A stretch of DNA of 64,000 nt, taken from Dechloromonas sp. TW-R-39-2. Its GTDB lineage: Bacteria > Pseudomonadota > Gammaproteobacteria > Burkholderiales > Rhodocyclaceae. The translations under genes were made by a program, and so were the position numbers. How positions within the stretch are numbered: position 1 is the first letter of the stretch; every line of letters starts with the position of its first letter. The notes below the pieces were generated by a model. That model ran no database searches, was not told the origin of the DNA, and saw only the letters and a list, made by a program, of their open reading frames with translations. The DNA is taken from assembly GCF_016864195.1 (NCBI RefSeq), contig NZ_CP045202.1, positions 1,519,001 through 1,583,000 of the forward strand, given 5' to 3'. Below are positions 41,222 to 50,113 of this stretch, one piece after another.

Positions 41222-41893
41222 TCATTCGGATTCAAATGAGTTTTCGCTCCGGCAGTCAAAGCGGGTGGCGGGAACTTCACTGACCTTGCTGTCTTGCTCC
41301 GCGAGCGGTCTGCCGAGCCGTGTGTTCAACGGAATCACGCCGGCCCAGACAGGCCAGGCCAGATCTTCTGCGTCGTCCTTGACGCCCCAGTTGCGTACCT
41401 TGGCCGAGGCTTCGTCCAGCGCTATCCGCAACACGCTGGTGGCGTTCAGTTCCTTGTCGTTGATCGGGCGCAGCGTCTCCCACCGTTCGGGATACAGGCC
41501 ATCGATCAGCGCTTGCAGGCTGCGTTGTTTTTCCCGAGGGTCGGTGACGGCTTCAAAGCGTCCATAAATCACCACCGAGCGGTAATTCATCGAGTGGTGC
41601 AAGGCTGAACGTGCCAGCACCAGGCCATCGGCCAGCGCGATGGTGAGGCAGGCCTCGCCTTCGGTCAGCGCCTTGAGCATGCGTGATGCCTTGGCGCCGT
41701 GGATGTACAGGTGTTGACCGTCGCGCCAGTGCAACGTTGGAATGGCGTGTACCGATCCATCGATCTGGAAGGCAACGTTGCACATCAGCGCGGCGTCGAC
41801 GATGGCTGCGATGGCGTCGGTGTCGTAGCTGGCGCGCTCGGGCATCCGGCGGATGCGGGTACGTGGCGATGGGGCGGCGGATTTGTCAGACAT
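41222..41893 (-). CDS. pyridoxamine 5'-phosphate oxidase-like flavin protein
   Basis: A 223-residue protein of the Pyridox_ox_2/PNPOx-like split-barrel family, which usually binds FMN. Conserved patterns are IVDAALMCNVAFQIDGSVHA, PTLHWRDGQHLYIHGAKASR and HSMNYRSVVIYGRFEAVTDP. It is transcribed divergently from a PdxR/MocR regulator, a frequent arrangement for B6-salvage or related flavoenzymes, so regulation by PLP is likely. Actual oxidase activity is not certain from sequence. GGAG precedes the ATG. Confidence 0.85.
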   Translation of the reverse strand: MSDKSAAPSPRTRIRRMPERASYDTDAIAAIVDAALMCNVAFQIDGSVHAIPTLHWRDGQHLYIHGAKASRMLKALTEGEACLTIALADGLVLARSALHHSMNYRSVVIYGRFEAVTDPREKQRSLQALIDGLYPERWETLRPINDKELNATSVLRIALDEASAKVRNWGVKDDAEDLAWPVWAGVIPLNTRLGRPLAEQDSKVSEVPATRFDCRSENSFESE

Positions 41894-41937
41894 GATGGTA
41901 GTGCTCCAAGAGGTGTCGATGGCCGTACTCTAAGGAG

Positions 41938-41989
41938 ATCGTGGTACCTTTTGCAGTGCCACGATTCTGCTTGTTTATGGAGCCACGAT
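41938..41989. promoter_or_regulatory. PdxR/MocR operator candidates in the divergent promoter region
   Basis: ATCGTGG (41938-41944) faces CCACGAT (41959-41965) as an inverted repeat, and CCACGAT recurs as a direct repeat at 41983-41989, over the start codon of the regulator. A possible promoter for the plus-strand gene is TTGCAG (41951-41956), 17 bases, TTTATG (41974-41979). It would give a start near or at the ATG (leaderless). Repeated half-sites are typical of MocR regulators. Confidence 0.5.
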
Positions 41990-43454
41990 GGAGCTTGACT
42001 GGCTGCTTGCCCCGCCTTTACCCGAAAGCATGTCGCGCCAACGCGTGATTTATCACCGTTTGCGTGACGCCATCCTGTCGGGCCAACTCGTGTCGGGTAC
42101 GCGTCTGCCTGCCAGTCGAAGCCTGGCCGCGTCGTTGAAAATTGCGCGCAACACCGTGCTGTTTGCCTACGAGCAACTGCTTGCCGAAGGGTGCCTGCTG
42201 GCTGATCGCCAGGGGACGCGCGTGGCTTCGTTTCCGCGCCGGGGCCTTGCCTCGCCGGATAGTCCGGCGGCGCCTGCCTCCACGCTGCAACTCTCCCGCC
42301 GTGCTGCTGCCGCATTGCAACCCGAGCCGGCGCGTGAGGCTGCGGTGTTGCCCTTTGCGCCCGGTGTGCCGGACTATGGCGCCTTTCCCTTCCGCCGTTG
42401 GCGCGCCTGTCTGGAGCGTGCGTGGCATGATGCCGGTTGGCGCCAGTTAGGCTATGCGGCGTACGGCGGTGACCCGGTATTGCGTGCGGCGGTGGCCGGC
42501 CATCTCACCACGGTGCGCGGTTTCGCGGTCGACGCCGCGCAAATCGTCATTACCAGCGGGACGCAGGCGGCCCTCGATCTCTGTGCCCGACTGCTCGGCG
42601 ACCACGGCGATATCGTCTGGGCCGAGAATCCCGGATATCTTGCCGCCCGTGTTGCATTCGGTCTGGCCGGGCTGCGTGTGCATGACGTCCCGGTCGATGC
42701 CGAAGGCTTGGCTCCTGACGAAAATGACTGGGACGCGCATCCTCCCCGCCTGATCACGATCACGCCATCACACCAGTATCCCACCGGCCGCGTCATGTCG
42801 CTGGCCCGCCGCCTGGCATTGATCGAGCGTGCGCAGCGCACCGGTGCGTGGATCATCGAGGATGATTACGACAGCGAGTTTCGTCGTGCCGGCCCGGCGC
42901 CACCCGCACTGTTCGGCCTGCAAGCGGATGCCCCTGTCGTGTACGTCGGTACGTTCAGCAAGACACTGTACCCCGGCCTGCGTCTCGGCTACCTCGTGCT
43001 GCCCCGTGCCGTGGCGGCCGACTTCGCCCGGGCCGCCGGTCAGGCGACACGTGCCGGACAGGGGGTTGAACAGCGCGCACTGGCCGATTTCATCCTGCGT
43101 GGCTACTACACCCTGCATTTACGCCGCATGCGCACACGTTATGCGGCGCGACAAATGGCATTGCGCACGGCGCTGCGCGATGCCTTCGGGCCATCCCTCG
43201 AGCTCTCGGGCGGTGAAGCCGGCCTGCATCTGGTGATGTGGTTGCCGAACGAGATACACGATGCCGAAGTGGTCAGGCATGCGGCGGGTTTGGGGCTGGG
43301 CGTTCGCGCGCTGGGTGACTACACGCGTGCGCCGCTGCGTTGCAACGGGCTTGTGCTCGGCTACGGAAATCTTGCGGAAGGCATGATCGCAGCGTGCGTG
43401 CAGCGATTGGTCAAGGCGATTGCATCCAGTACCCAGGCTGCGGCCGAGCGTTGA
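41988..43454 (+). CDS. PdxR/MocR-type regulator (GntR HTH fused to class I aminotransferase fold)
   Basis: A 488-residue transcription factor: an N-terminal winged helix of the GntR family (about 15-80, with LRDAILSGQLVSGTRLPASR) and a large PLP-binding domain with fold-type I features (from about 125). The PLP lysine is Lys325 in GTFSKTLYPGLRLGY; IIEDDYDSEFR (289-299) supplies the PLP-ring aspartate. Family members sense PLP and control B6 synthesis/salvage or neighbouring genes. The divergent PNPOx-like gene is the likely target. Confidence 0.9.
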   Translation: MELDWLLAPPLPESMSRQRVIYHRLRDAILSGQLVSGTRLPASRSLAASLKIARNTVLFAYEQLLAEGCLLADRQGTRVASFPRRGLASPDSPAAPASTLQLSRRAAAALQPEPAREAAVLPFAPGVPDYGAFPFRRWRACLERAWHDAGWRQLGYAAYGGDPVLRAAVAGHLTTVRGFAVDAAQIVITSGTQAALDLCARLLGDHGDIVWAENPGYLAARVAFGLAGLRVHDVPVDAEGLAPDENDWDAHPPRLITITPSHQYPTGRVMSLARRLALIERAQRTGAWIIEDDYDSEFRRAGPAPPALFGLQADAPVVYVGTFSKTLYPGLRLGYLVLPRAVAADFARAAGQATRAGQGVEQRALADFILRGYYTLHLRRMRTRYAARQMALRTALRDAFGPSLELSGGEAGLHLVMWLPNEIHDAEVVRHAAGLGLGVRALGDYTRAPLRCNGLVLGYGNLAEGMIAACVQRLVKAIASSTQAAAER

Positions 43455-43495
43455 TCAGGATCGATTGATTGCGGCTTGGCATTGCCTTGGCTGGA

Positions 43496-43525
43496 TTTCG
43501 TTATATCATGTTGTATATAACGAAA
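43496..43525. promoter_or_regulatory. ModE-type molybdate operator (11-bp perfect inverted repeat)
   Basis: Arms TTTCGTTATAT (43496-43506) and ATATAACGAAA (43515-43525) are perfect complements around eight bases. The CGTTATAT/ATATAACG half-sites match the known ModE recognition pattern. The site is 18 bases upstream of the NifQ-like start and the modE gene itself lies downstream, so autoregulation by molybdate is likely. Confidence 0.85.
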
Positions 43526-43543
43526 CGCCGGAGGCCGTTCATC

Positions 43544-44170
43544 ATGCTTGTTGCGCTGAATCCCGATGGGTTCAACCAAGGCAAGGCAGCACCTTTGTGG
43601 CCAATGTTCAAGTTGCGCTCGCTCAGCAGCGTGCAGCCGCGACATTTTTCCGTGCCTTTGTCAAAACCGGCAAGCCGGCATGCGCTGCGGGCCATGGCTC
43701 AGGTGATTCGCTCGGCACATCTGGGCGATTTGCCGCTTTTCGCCGCGACGCTTGGGCTGACGGCAGATGAATTTCAGGAACTGCTGCATGAGGATGTGCA
43801 GTTTCTGTCTCCCAGGCTTCCTCCAGAATTGCTCGATGCCTGGTTGCCCGAGCAGTTTCTGCCGCTGGTTTCCCTGCTTTGGTCTTACCGTGCAAGCGAT
43901 GATCGGCTGGCTCGATGGCTCAGCCATACGCTTGCTGCTGCGTGCTACGGTCGTCAGCATTTGTGGCAGGACCTTGGCTTCAACAGCAGGGACGATGTGT
44001 CGCGCCTGATCGGCCAATGGTTTCCGGGATTGGCCCGCCTGAACAATCGGGATTTGAAATGGAAGCGTTTCCTGTTCGAGCAACTGGGAAAACGCCAAGG
44101 CCAGCCGGGGCTGCGGCCTCCCGCTTGCGGGGACTGTGATTCGTATCGAACTTGTTTTTCAGGGAATTGA
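43544..44170 (+). CDS. NifQ-like molybdenum protein with one cluster cysteine replaced
   Basis: A 208-residue protein of the NifQ family (molybdenum donor for FeMo-cofactor synthesis). Family core segments seen are YGRQHLWQDLGFNSRDDVSR, NNRDLKWKRFLFEQLGKR and the C-terminal CGDCDSYRTCF. NifQ normally has C-x4-C-x2-C-x5-C; here Cys195, Cys198 and Cys204 remain, but the first position is Leu190. The ATG at 43544 follows GGAGG by 9 bases; starts further upstream would lie in or before the ModE palindrome. modE and modA follow, and no nif structural gene is in the window. Called NifQ-like, since the lost ligand may change function. Confidence 0.8.
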   Translation: MLVALNPDGFNQGKAAPLWPMFKLRSLSSVQPRHFSVPLSKPASRHALRAMAQVIRSAHLGDLPLFAATLGLTADEFQELLHEDVQFLSPRLPPELLDAWLPEQFLPLVSLLWSYRASDDRLARWLSHTLAAACYGRQHLWQDLGFNSRDDVSRLIGQWFPGLARLNNRDLKWKRFLFEQLGKRQGQPGLRPPACGDCDSYRTCFSGN

Positions 44171-44172
44171 GC

Positions 44173-44985
44173 ATGATGGATGACGCACAAGCTATTGCCC
44201 TGAAGGGCAACCTCTGGATGTCGGTCGGTGAGCAGAGTTTCGGTGGACACGGACGGGTTCAACTGCTGGCCCTGGTTGCCGAACTGGGATCGATCACCAA
44301 GGCGGCCAAGGCGATGAAGATGAGCTACAAGGCCGCCTGGGACGCCATCGACCAGATGAATTCACTGGCCGGAGAATCCCTCGTCGAGCGCACGACAGGC
44401 GGCAAGGGGGGCGGATCGACGCGGCTGACCGAACGCGGCCGCCAACTGATCACCAATTTTCGCCAGATCGAGGAAGAGCATAAACGCTTCATCGAGCAAC
44501 TCAGCGCGCAGGCTCAAGGCCTCGTGGATGACTTTATCCTGATCAGGAGACTTAGCATGAAAACTAGCGCACGCAACCAGTTCCTCGGCATCGTCGCCGC
44601 CATCAAACCCGGGGCGGTCAATGACGAGATTGATATCGAACTGCCCGGTGGCGAACGCCTGGTGGCCACCATCACCAGCGAAAGTACCCAAAATCTGGTG
44701 TTGACCGTGGGAAGCGAGGTCTACGCGCTGATCAAGGCGCCATCGGTGATGGTCATGTTGCCGCATGCCGGGTTGCGACTCTCGGCGCGCAACCAGTTGG
44801 CCGGCAAGGTTTCCCGCCTGCATCCCGGGGCCGTCAACACCGAAGTGCTGATTGAGCTGCCCGGTGGCACCAGCATCACGGCGATGGTGACTAATGAAAG
44901 TGTCACCTGTCTCGAGCTGGCGGTCGGTGTCGACGCAGTCGCTGTCTTCAAGGCATCGAGCGTCATTCTTGGCGTTCCGGCCTGA
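44173..44985 (+). CDS. modE: molybdate-responsive regulator ModE
   Basis: Dimeric repressor/activator that binds DNA in the presence of molybdate. The protein has 270 residues: an N-terminal winged HTH (LVAELGSITKAAKAMKMSYK, about 35-55) and two tandem C-terminal TOBE (Mop) domains, ARNQFLGIVAAIKPGAVNDE (about 133-) and ARNQLAGKVSRLHPGAVNTE (about 205-), which bind molybdate. It starts 2 bases after the NifQ-like stop. The ModE-type site at 43496-43525 is probably its own operator. Confidence 0.94.
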   Translation: MMDDAQAIALKGNLWMSVGEQSFGGHGRVQLLALVAELGSITKAAKAMKMSYKAAWDAIDQMNSLAGESLVERTTGGKGGGSTRLTERGRQLITNFRQIEEEHKRFIEQLSAQAQGLVDDFILIRRLSMKTSARNQFLGIVAAIKPGAVNDEIDIELPGGERLVATITSESTQNLVLTVGSEVYALIKAPSVMVMLPHAGLRLSARNQLAGKVSRLHPGAVNTEVLIELPGGTSITAMVTNESVTCLELAVGVDAVAVFKASSVILGVPA

Positions 44986-45765
<780 letters not shown>

Positions 45766-45866
45766 ATGCAAACTTGTGACGGATGGCTAATGCCCGGTTC
45801 GGGACCTGATCCTGCGCCAAGGGAAGAAACGTTACACTGGCCGGATTCATTCGTGCCGAGTTAACC

Positions 45867-46493
45867 ATGCTATCCGTCGAACAGTTTTTCGGCTTCCTGT
45901 TGGCCGCCTCCTTGATTACCCTTGCACCGGGCCCGGATAACCTGATGGTCCTGGGCATCGGCATGTCCAAGGGGCGCCGGGAAGGGATTGCCTTCGGATT
46001 GGGCTGTGCGTTGGGTTGCCTCAGTCACACCCTGCTGGCGGTTGTCGGTGTCAGCGCGCTGATCGCCTCTTCCGTCGAGGCTTTTACCGTACTCAAGATC
46101 TGCGGCGGGCTTTACCTGGTGTGGCTGGGTATCAATGCGCTGCGCAGTGCAGGGGGCGCAAGCATCAGGGGCGATGGCGGCGATCGAAAGACACCGGGAG
46201 CGCTGTTTCTGAAAGGCATTCTGGCCAACGTGATCAATCCGAAAGTCATCCTGTTTTTCCTGTCATTCCTGCCCCAGTTCGTTGTCCCCGCCAATGGCAG
46301 CGTGACCCTGCAGATGGCGATGCTGGGCATTCTCTTCACCCTGCAAGCGGCAGTCATTTTTGGCCTGCTGGGCTATTTCTCCGGGGCGGTCGGCCAGTGG
46401 GTCAATGCCAGCCCGCGTGTCGGCGTAGCGCTGGATCGCCTGACCGGCGTGATTTTTGTCGGACTGGGCCTGCGCTTGATGGCCAGCCGGTAA
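45867..46493 (+). CDS. LysE/RhtB-family amino-acid exporter
   Basis: A 208-residue membrane protein with six predicted helices. The N-terminal family motif is LITLAPGPDNLMVLGIGMSK, followed by GREGIAFGLGCALGCLSHTL-like residues, and the middle has NVINPKVILFFLSFLPQFV. The family exports amino acids (Lys, Thr, homoserine) or their derivatives; the substrate is not determinable here. It is convergent with the chromate operon across 182 bases in which nothing is recognised. Confidence 0.92.
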   Translation: MLSVEQFFGFLLAASLITLAPGPDNLMVLGIGMSKGRREGIAFGLGCALGCLSHTLLAVVGVSALIASSVEAFTVLKICGGLYLVWLGINALRSAGGASIRGDGGDRKTPGALFLKGILANVINPKVILFFLSFLPQFVVPANGSVTLQMAMLGILFTLQAAVIFGLLGYFSGAVGQWVNASPRVGVALDRLTGVIFVGLGLRLMASR

Positions 46494-46675
46494 GCACCCT
46501 TTGGTCGCCTTGGTCTGGCTCCCGGGGTGGCGGAGGTGAAGTTGCGTTTTGTTGAGCGTCGAATTGGATCCGACTTGGCTGGCTTGAATCGACCCATCTC
46601 GGGTATTCCAGCCCTGATTGGGCCAGGTCGGCGTCAGTGCCTATTGTTGCCATAAAACATTCCGGCTGCCGAATC

Positions 46676-47893
46676 TCAAGCGCCTTGATCGTGTTGTCGA
46701 AATGCCTTCCAAAGCATCAGGTCATAGCCAATCTTCAAAACTCCGCAAGCGACCAAGGGGGCGGCAAGCCAGCCTGCCGCAAACAGTGCACCACCTATCG
46801 TTGGGCTGATGGCCGAGGCTAGGCTGCGGGGAACTGCTGTAAAGCTTGCCGCCGCTGCGCGCTCTGCCGGTGTCACCACCTCCATCACGAAGGCACTGCG
46901 TACCGGCACATCCATCTGCGACAACAAGGCCCGAATGAATAGCAGTGCAAACGCCAGTTCGAGATTTGGTACAAATGCCGCCGCGATGAGGCAGATGCTG
47001 GCCGGGATATGGGTGAACACCATCGTATTCACCAAGCCAATGCGCTCGGCCACTTTCGGTGCAATCAACTGCGACATCGCAGACAATAGCCCGGCCCAGA
47101 AGAAAAAGCTGCCCGCGGCCAGTAGCGTCAGGTCGAAGCGTTGAAAGAACCAAAGCGCCATCAAGGCGTTGATGGCTAGACCCCCCGCGAAGGAGTCCAG
47201 CGAAAACAGCAGCGCCAGACGGACAACGATGTCCTTCGATTCGCCAAGCGGCTGTGGTGGCGGTGCCTCGACTTCATGCTCTGGTGCCGGCAAGCTGCGA
47301 TAGAGCAAGCAGACCACGCCGCCAACCAGGCCATAGAACACGAACATCACGCGGAATGCTGTCAGTTGTTCGATACCAAGGGTCGTCATTAGCAGTTGCG
47401 GCACGCCGGAGGCCAGCGCACCCAGTGCGGCAAACAGAGCACCCAGCAAGGAGTAGCGGGCGAACAGGGCGGTTCGCGCCGCACCTTGGCTGGACTCGGC
47501 CAATCGAGCATGTTCCAGTGGCAGAAACACGCTGACATCCCCCGAGCTTGGATTCAAAGTGCCTACGAAAGCGACCAGGAGCAGTGGCCAAAATGTCGAC
47601 ACGCTGGCGAAGGATAGCCCGGTACCGAGCATGAGTAGCGCCGCGCCAAGTAGCAGGCGACGGTGATGGAAACGATGGCCCCATGCGCCTACCGCCAGTG
47701 TGGCCAGCGCCGACCCCAGCAAAGTGGCCGTACTCAGGATACCCACCTCCAGCGTGCCGAAGCCGAGCGTCAACAGATAGGCCGGCAGCAACACCGCTAC
47801 ATAGCCATCGGCAAAGGCCCTCAGTGCTTTACCCACCAGAAGTGGCAGAACTGCACGGTCAACACCCTCAGGCAGCAACCATCGACCAATCAT
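46676..47893 (-). CDS. MFS transporter, last gene of the chromate operon
   Basis: A 405-residue 12-helix major facilitator protein. Segments VGKALRAFADGYVAVLLPAY, VGAWGHRFHHRRLLLGAALL and PVRSAFVMEVVTPAERAAAA are typical. The ATG at 47893 overlaps the stop of the ChrB-domain gene (ATGA), chosen over an in-frame start 51 bases upstream. MFS genes occur in some chr operons, but the exported substrate is unknown (possibly metal-stress related; inference). Confidence 0.85.
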   Translation of the reverse strand: MIGRWLLPEGVDRAVLPLLVGKALRAFADGYVAVLLPAYLLTLGFGTLEVGILSTATLLGSALATLAVGAWGHRFHHRRLLLGAALLMLGTGLSFASVSTFWPLLLVAFVGTLNPSSGDVSVFLPLEHARLAESSQGAARTALFARYSLLGALFAALGALASGVPQLLMTTLGIEQLTAFRVMFVFYGLVGGVVCLLYRSLPAPEHEVEAPPPQPLGESKDIVVRLALLFSLDSFAGGLAINALMALWFFQRFDLTLLAAGSFFFWAGLLSAMSQLIAPKVAERIGLVNTMVFTHIPASICLIAAAFVPNLELAFALLFIRALLSQMDVPVRSAFVMEVVTPAERAAAASFTAVPRSLASAISPTIGGALFAAGWLAAPLVACGVLKIGYDLMLWKAFRQHDQGA

Positions 47894-48345
47894 TTGAGCC
47901 CCAGGAACCGGCCGACTTGCTTCAAGGGCGTATCGCCGCACCATGCGTAGAGCGCATCGTAGATGACCATGCCGTGGGCCAGCATCTCATGGTCGTCGGT
48001 GAAGTTGAGCGACAGTCCCTTGGAAATAGCCAGCAGACCAACCGCTTCCTTGGCCAGCTCAGGCTGTCCACAATCGGCACCGCGCACGATGAGCGCCAGC
48101 TTGTTGAGTGCCGTATCCTGCAGTTGATACTTGGCAATAAACGCATCGAAGCTGCACTGGTCGCCATGGTGACCCAACTCGACGTTGGGCACGTCGTAGG
48201 GAATGGCTCCGCTCTCGGTCGCAATCCGCATCACGTCGCCGGCCGGCACGTAGAGAAATTCCGGGCGTTCATCGACAAACCGGCTGACCAGCCAGGGGCA
48301 GGCGATGCGGTCAATCTTGGGGCGTTCGCGTGTAATCCATTTCAT
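47890..48345 (-). CDS. stand-alone ChrB C-terminal domain protein
   Basis: A 151-residue protein equal to the C-terminal chromate-resistance domain of ChrB without the N-terminal regulatory part. It has RPKIDRIACPWLVSRFVDER, PNVELGHHGDQCSFDAFIAK and CGDTPLKQVGRFLGLK. In the family this domain is annotated as chromate resistance exported protein or ChrB domain. It overlaps the exported-protein gene upstream and the MFS gene downstream by four bases each. It resembles the second half of the full-length ChrB encoded at 50110-51048, so the operon carries two versions of this fold. Confidence 0.85.
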   Translation of the reverse strand: MKWITRERPKIDRIACPWLVSRFVDERPEFLYVPAGDVMRIATESGAIPYDVPNVELGHHGDQCSFDAFIAKYQLQDTALNKLALIVRGADCGQPELAKEAVGLLAISKGLSLNFTDDHEMLAHGMVIYDALYAWCGDTPLKQVGRFLGLK

Positions 48346-48728
48346 CGGAGCTGCTCCATCGAGTTGGGGGGAAGCGGGGTCAGGTTGCCGGACAGCATTT
48401 CCTGGCCATCCAGGAATAAGCGGACAGCTTGGTTTTGCTGGCGAACCTCATAGCATTCCTCGGGGTCTTTGGACTTCGCCCAGCGCCAGCAAAGCTGATT
48501 GCCGGTAACCCGCCAATGTCCTTGGGCAGGCTTGCCCATGTTCATGCCTCGTAATTCCCCATTCACCAGGAATTGATAGCCGAAATGCACGCCATCGCCG
48601 AAGTCCCGGTTGGCGAAGGCTTGGGTGAGCGCGTTGCCGCGCAGCGTCACCCAGCTATGGTCGGTTGCTCTCGCATGGAAAACGACCGCCAGGGTTGCCA
48701 CAGCGATGAGCCATCGCACAGCTCGCAT
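48342..48728 (-). CDS. small exported protein in the chromate operon
   Basis: A 128-residue protein with a signal peptide (hydrophobic RWLIAVATLAVVFHA, cleavage near ARA-T). The mature part has GVHFGYQFLVNGELRG, GHWRVTGNQLCWRWAKSKDP and ECYEVRQQNQAVRLFLDGQE, containing two cysteines. Not assigned to a function; a beta-rich fold (dinucleotide-utilising or protease-inhibitor like) is suggested by the strand pattern only. The ATG at 48728 is chosen; it lies 9 bases after the chrA stop (48737). Confidence 0.7.
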   Translation of the reverse strand: MRAVRWLIAVATLAVVFHARATDHSWVTLRGNALTQAFANRDFGDGVHFGYQFLVNGELRGMNMGKPAQGHWRVTGNQLCWRWAKSKDPEECYEVRQQNQAVRLFLDGQEMLSGNLTPLPPNSMEQLR

Positions 48729-48736
48729 ACCGTGGC

Positions 48737-50113
48737 TCACAGGACGAATGTTTTCACCAGGAAGCCGATCACGGCACACCCGGCAATCACATGGATGACG
48801 TTCGCCTTGAAGCGGAACAGGGCAATGGCGGCTCCCAGCGCAATCAGTGAGGACAGCCACTCGAACGAACCTTCGAATCCCTTCGGCCACAGGACGTGGT
48901 AACCAAAGAACAGCGCCAGATTGAGGATGACGCCGACGACGGCCGCCGTGATGGCGGTCAGCGGTGCGGTGAATTTCAGGTCGTTGTGGGTCGTTTCGAT
49001 GAAAGGTCCGCCCATCAGGATGAAAACGAAGGACGGCAGGAAGGTGAACCAGGTGACCAGCGTGGCTGCGACGGCACCGGCCAGAAACAGGCCATCCGGG
49101 CCGAATGCCGCCCGTATTTCTGCACTTTGGTAGCCCCCGACAAAGCCGACGAAAGTGACGACCATGATCAACGGTCCCGGCGTCGTTTCACCGAGCGCCA
49201 GACCGTCGATCATCTGGGTCGGGGATAACCAGCCGTAGCCACCGACCGCTCCTTGATAGACGTAAGGCAGCACGGCATAAGCGCCACCGAAAGTCAGTAG
49301 CGCCGCCTTGGTGAAAAACCAGCCCATCTGCGTCAGGGTGTGCTCCCAACCGCAAGCGGCCGTCAGCATTCCCATCGGCACCAGCCACAGCAGGCAGCCG
49401 ATCAGGGCGACCTTGATCATCTTGTGCCAGGCGAACAAGGCATGTTCCGGGGTTGGCGTATCGTCGTCGATCAGCGCCCGGCCAAAGGATTTGTGGCTCT
49501 GGCCATGTCCGCCGCCGGCCTGGAATTTGCCCGGTGCAATGCGTCCACCGCAGTAACCAATGGCTGCGGCAGCCGCGACGATGGCCGGAAACGGGACATT
49601 GAGGGCAAAGATAGCGACAAAGGAGGCTGCGGCAATGGCCCACAGCACATTGTTCTTCAAGGCGCGCGAGCCAATGCGGTGTGCCGCCTGAACGACGATG
49701 GCGGTGACGGCCGGTTTGATCCCGTAGAACAGGCCGGCGACCAGCGGCATGTCGCCAAAGGCGATATAGACCCATGACAAGCCGATCAGGATGAACAACG
49801 AAGGCAGCACGAACAGGCCGCCGGCAATGATGCCGCCCCAGGTGCGATGCATCAGCCAGCCGATGTAGGTGGCCAACTGCTGAGCCTCCGGCCCCGGCAG
49901 CACCATGCAATAGTTGAGCGCATGCAGGAAGCGGCGTTCCGATATCCAGCGTCGGCGCTCGACCAGCTCCTGATGCATGATGGCGATCTGCCCGGCCGGG
50001 CCGCCAAAGCTGATGAAGCCCAGCTTCAGCCAGAACATGAAGGCTTGCCAGAGGCTGACCTCGGCGGCTTGTATTGCTTGTGCGTCGTTTTTGTCGTTCA
50101 GGGGCGGGGTCAT
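48737..50113 (-). CDS. chrA: chromate efflux transporter ChrA
   Basis: Inner-membrane exporter of the CHR family that extrudes chromate. At 458 residues it is the long bidomain form with two homologous halves. The first half begins FWLKLGFISFGGPAGQIAIM and has LNYCMVLPGPEAQQLATYIG; the second has FFTKAALLTFGGAYAVLPYV and GLALGETTPGPLIMVVTFVG. Conserved GGPAGQ and PGPEAQQLA motifs are intact. The ATG overlaps the chrB stop (ATGA). Confidence 0.97.
   Translation of the reverse strand: MTPPLNDKNDAQAIQAAEVSLWQAFMFWLKLGFISFGGPAGQIAIMHQELVERRRWISERRFLHALNYCMVLPGPEAQQLATYIGWLMHRTWGGIIAGGLFVLPSLFILIGLSWVYIAFGDMPLVAGLFYGIKPAVTAIVVQAAHRIGSRALKNNVLWAIAAASFVAIFALNVPFPAIVAAAAAIGYCGGRIAPGKFQAGGGHGQSHKSFGRALIDDDTPTPEHALFAWHKMIKVALIGCLLWLVPMGMLTAACGWEHTLTQMGWFFTKAALLTFGGAYAVLPYVYQGAVGGYGWLSPTQMIDGLALGETTPGPLIMVVTFVGFVGGYQSAEIRAAFGPDGLFLAGAVAATLVTWFTFLPSFVFILMGGPFIETTHNDLKFTAPLTAITAAVVGVILNLALFFGYHVLWPKGFEGSFEWLSSLIALGAAIALFRFKANVIHVIAGCAVIGFLVKTFVL

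Noticed and set aside
43469..43543. Upstream starts (43469, 43508) for the NifQ-like protein
   Set aside because: They would place the ModE palindrome inside the coding region; a GGAGG site precedes 43544 instead.
46494..46675. Possible degraded gene between the LysE-type exporter and the MFS gene
   Set aside because: Short open frames exist on both strands, but none shows a recognisable family, ribosome site or conserved composition.
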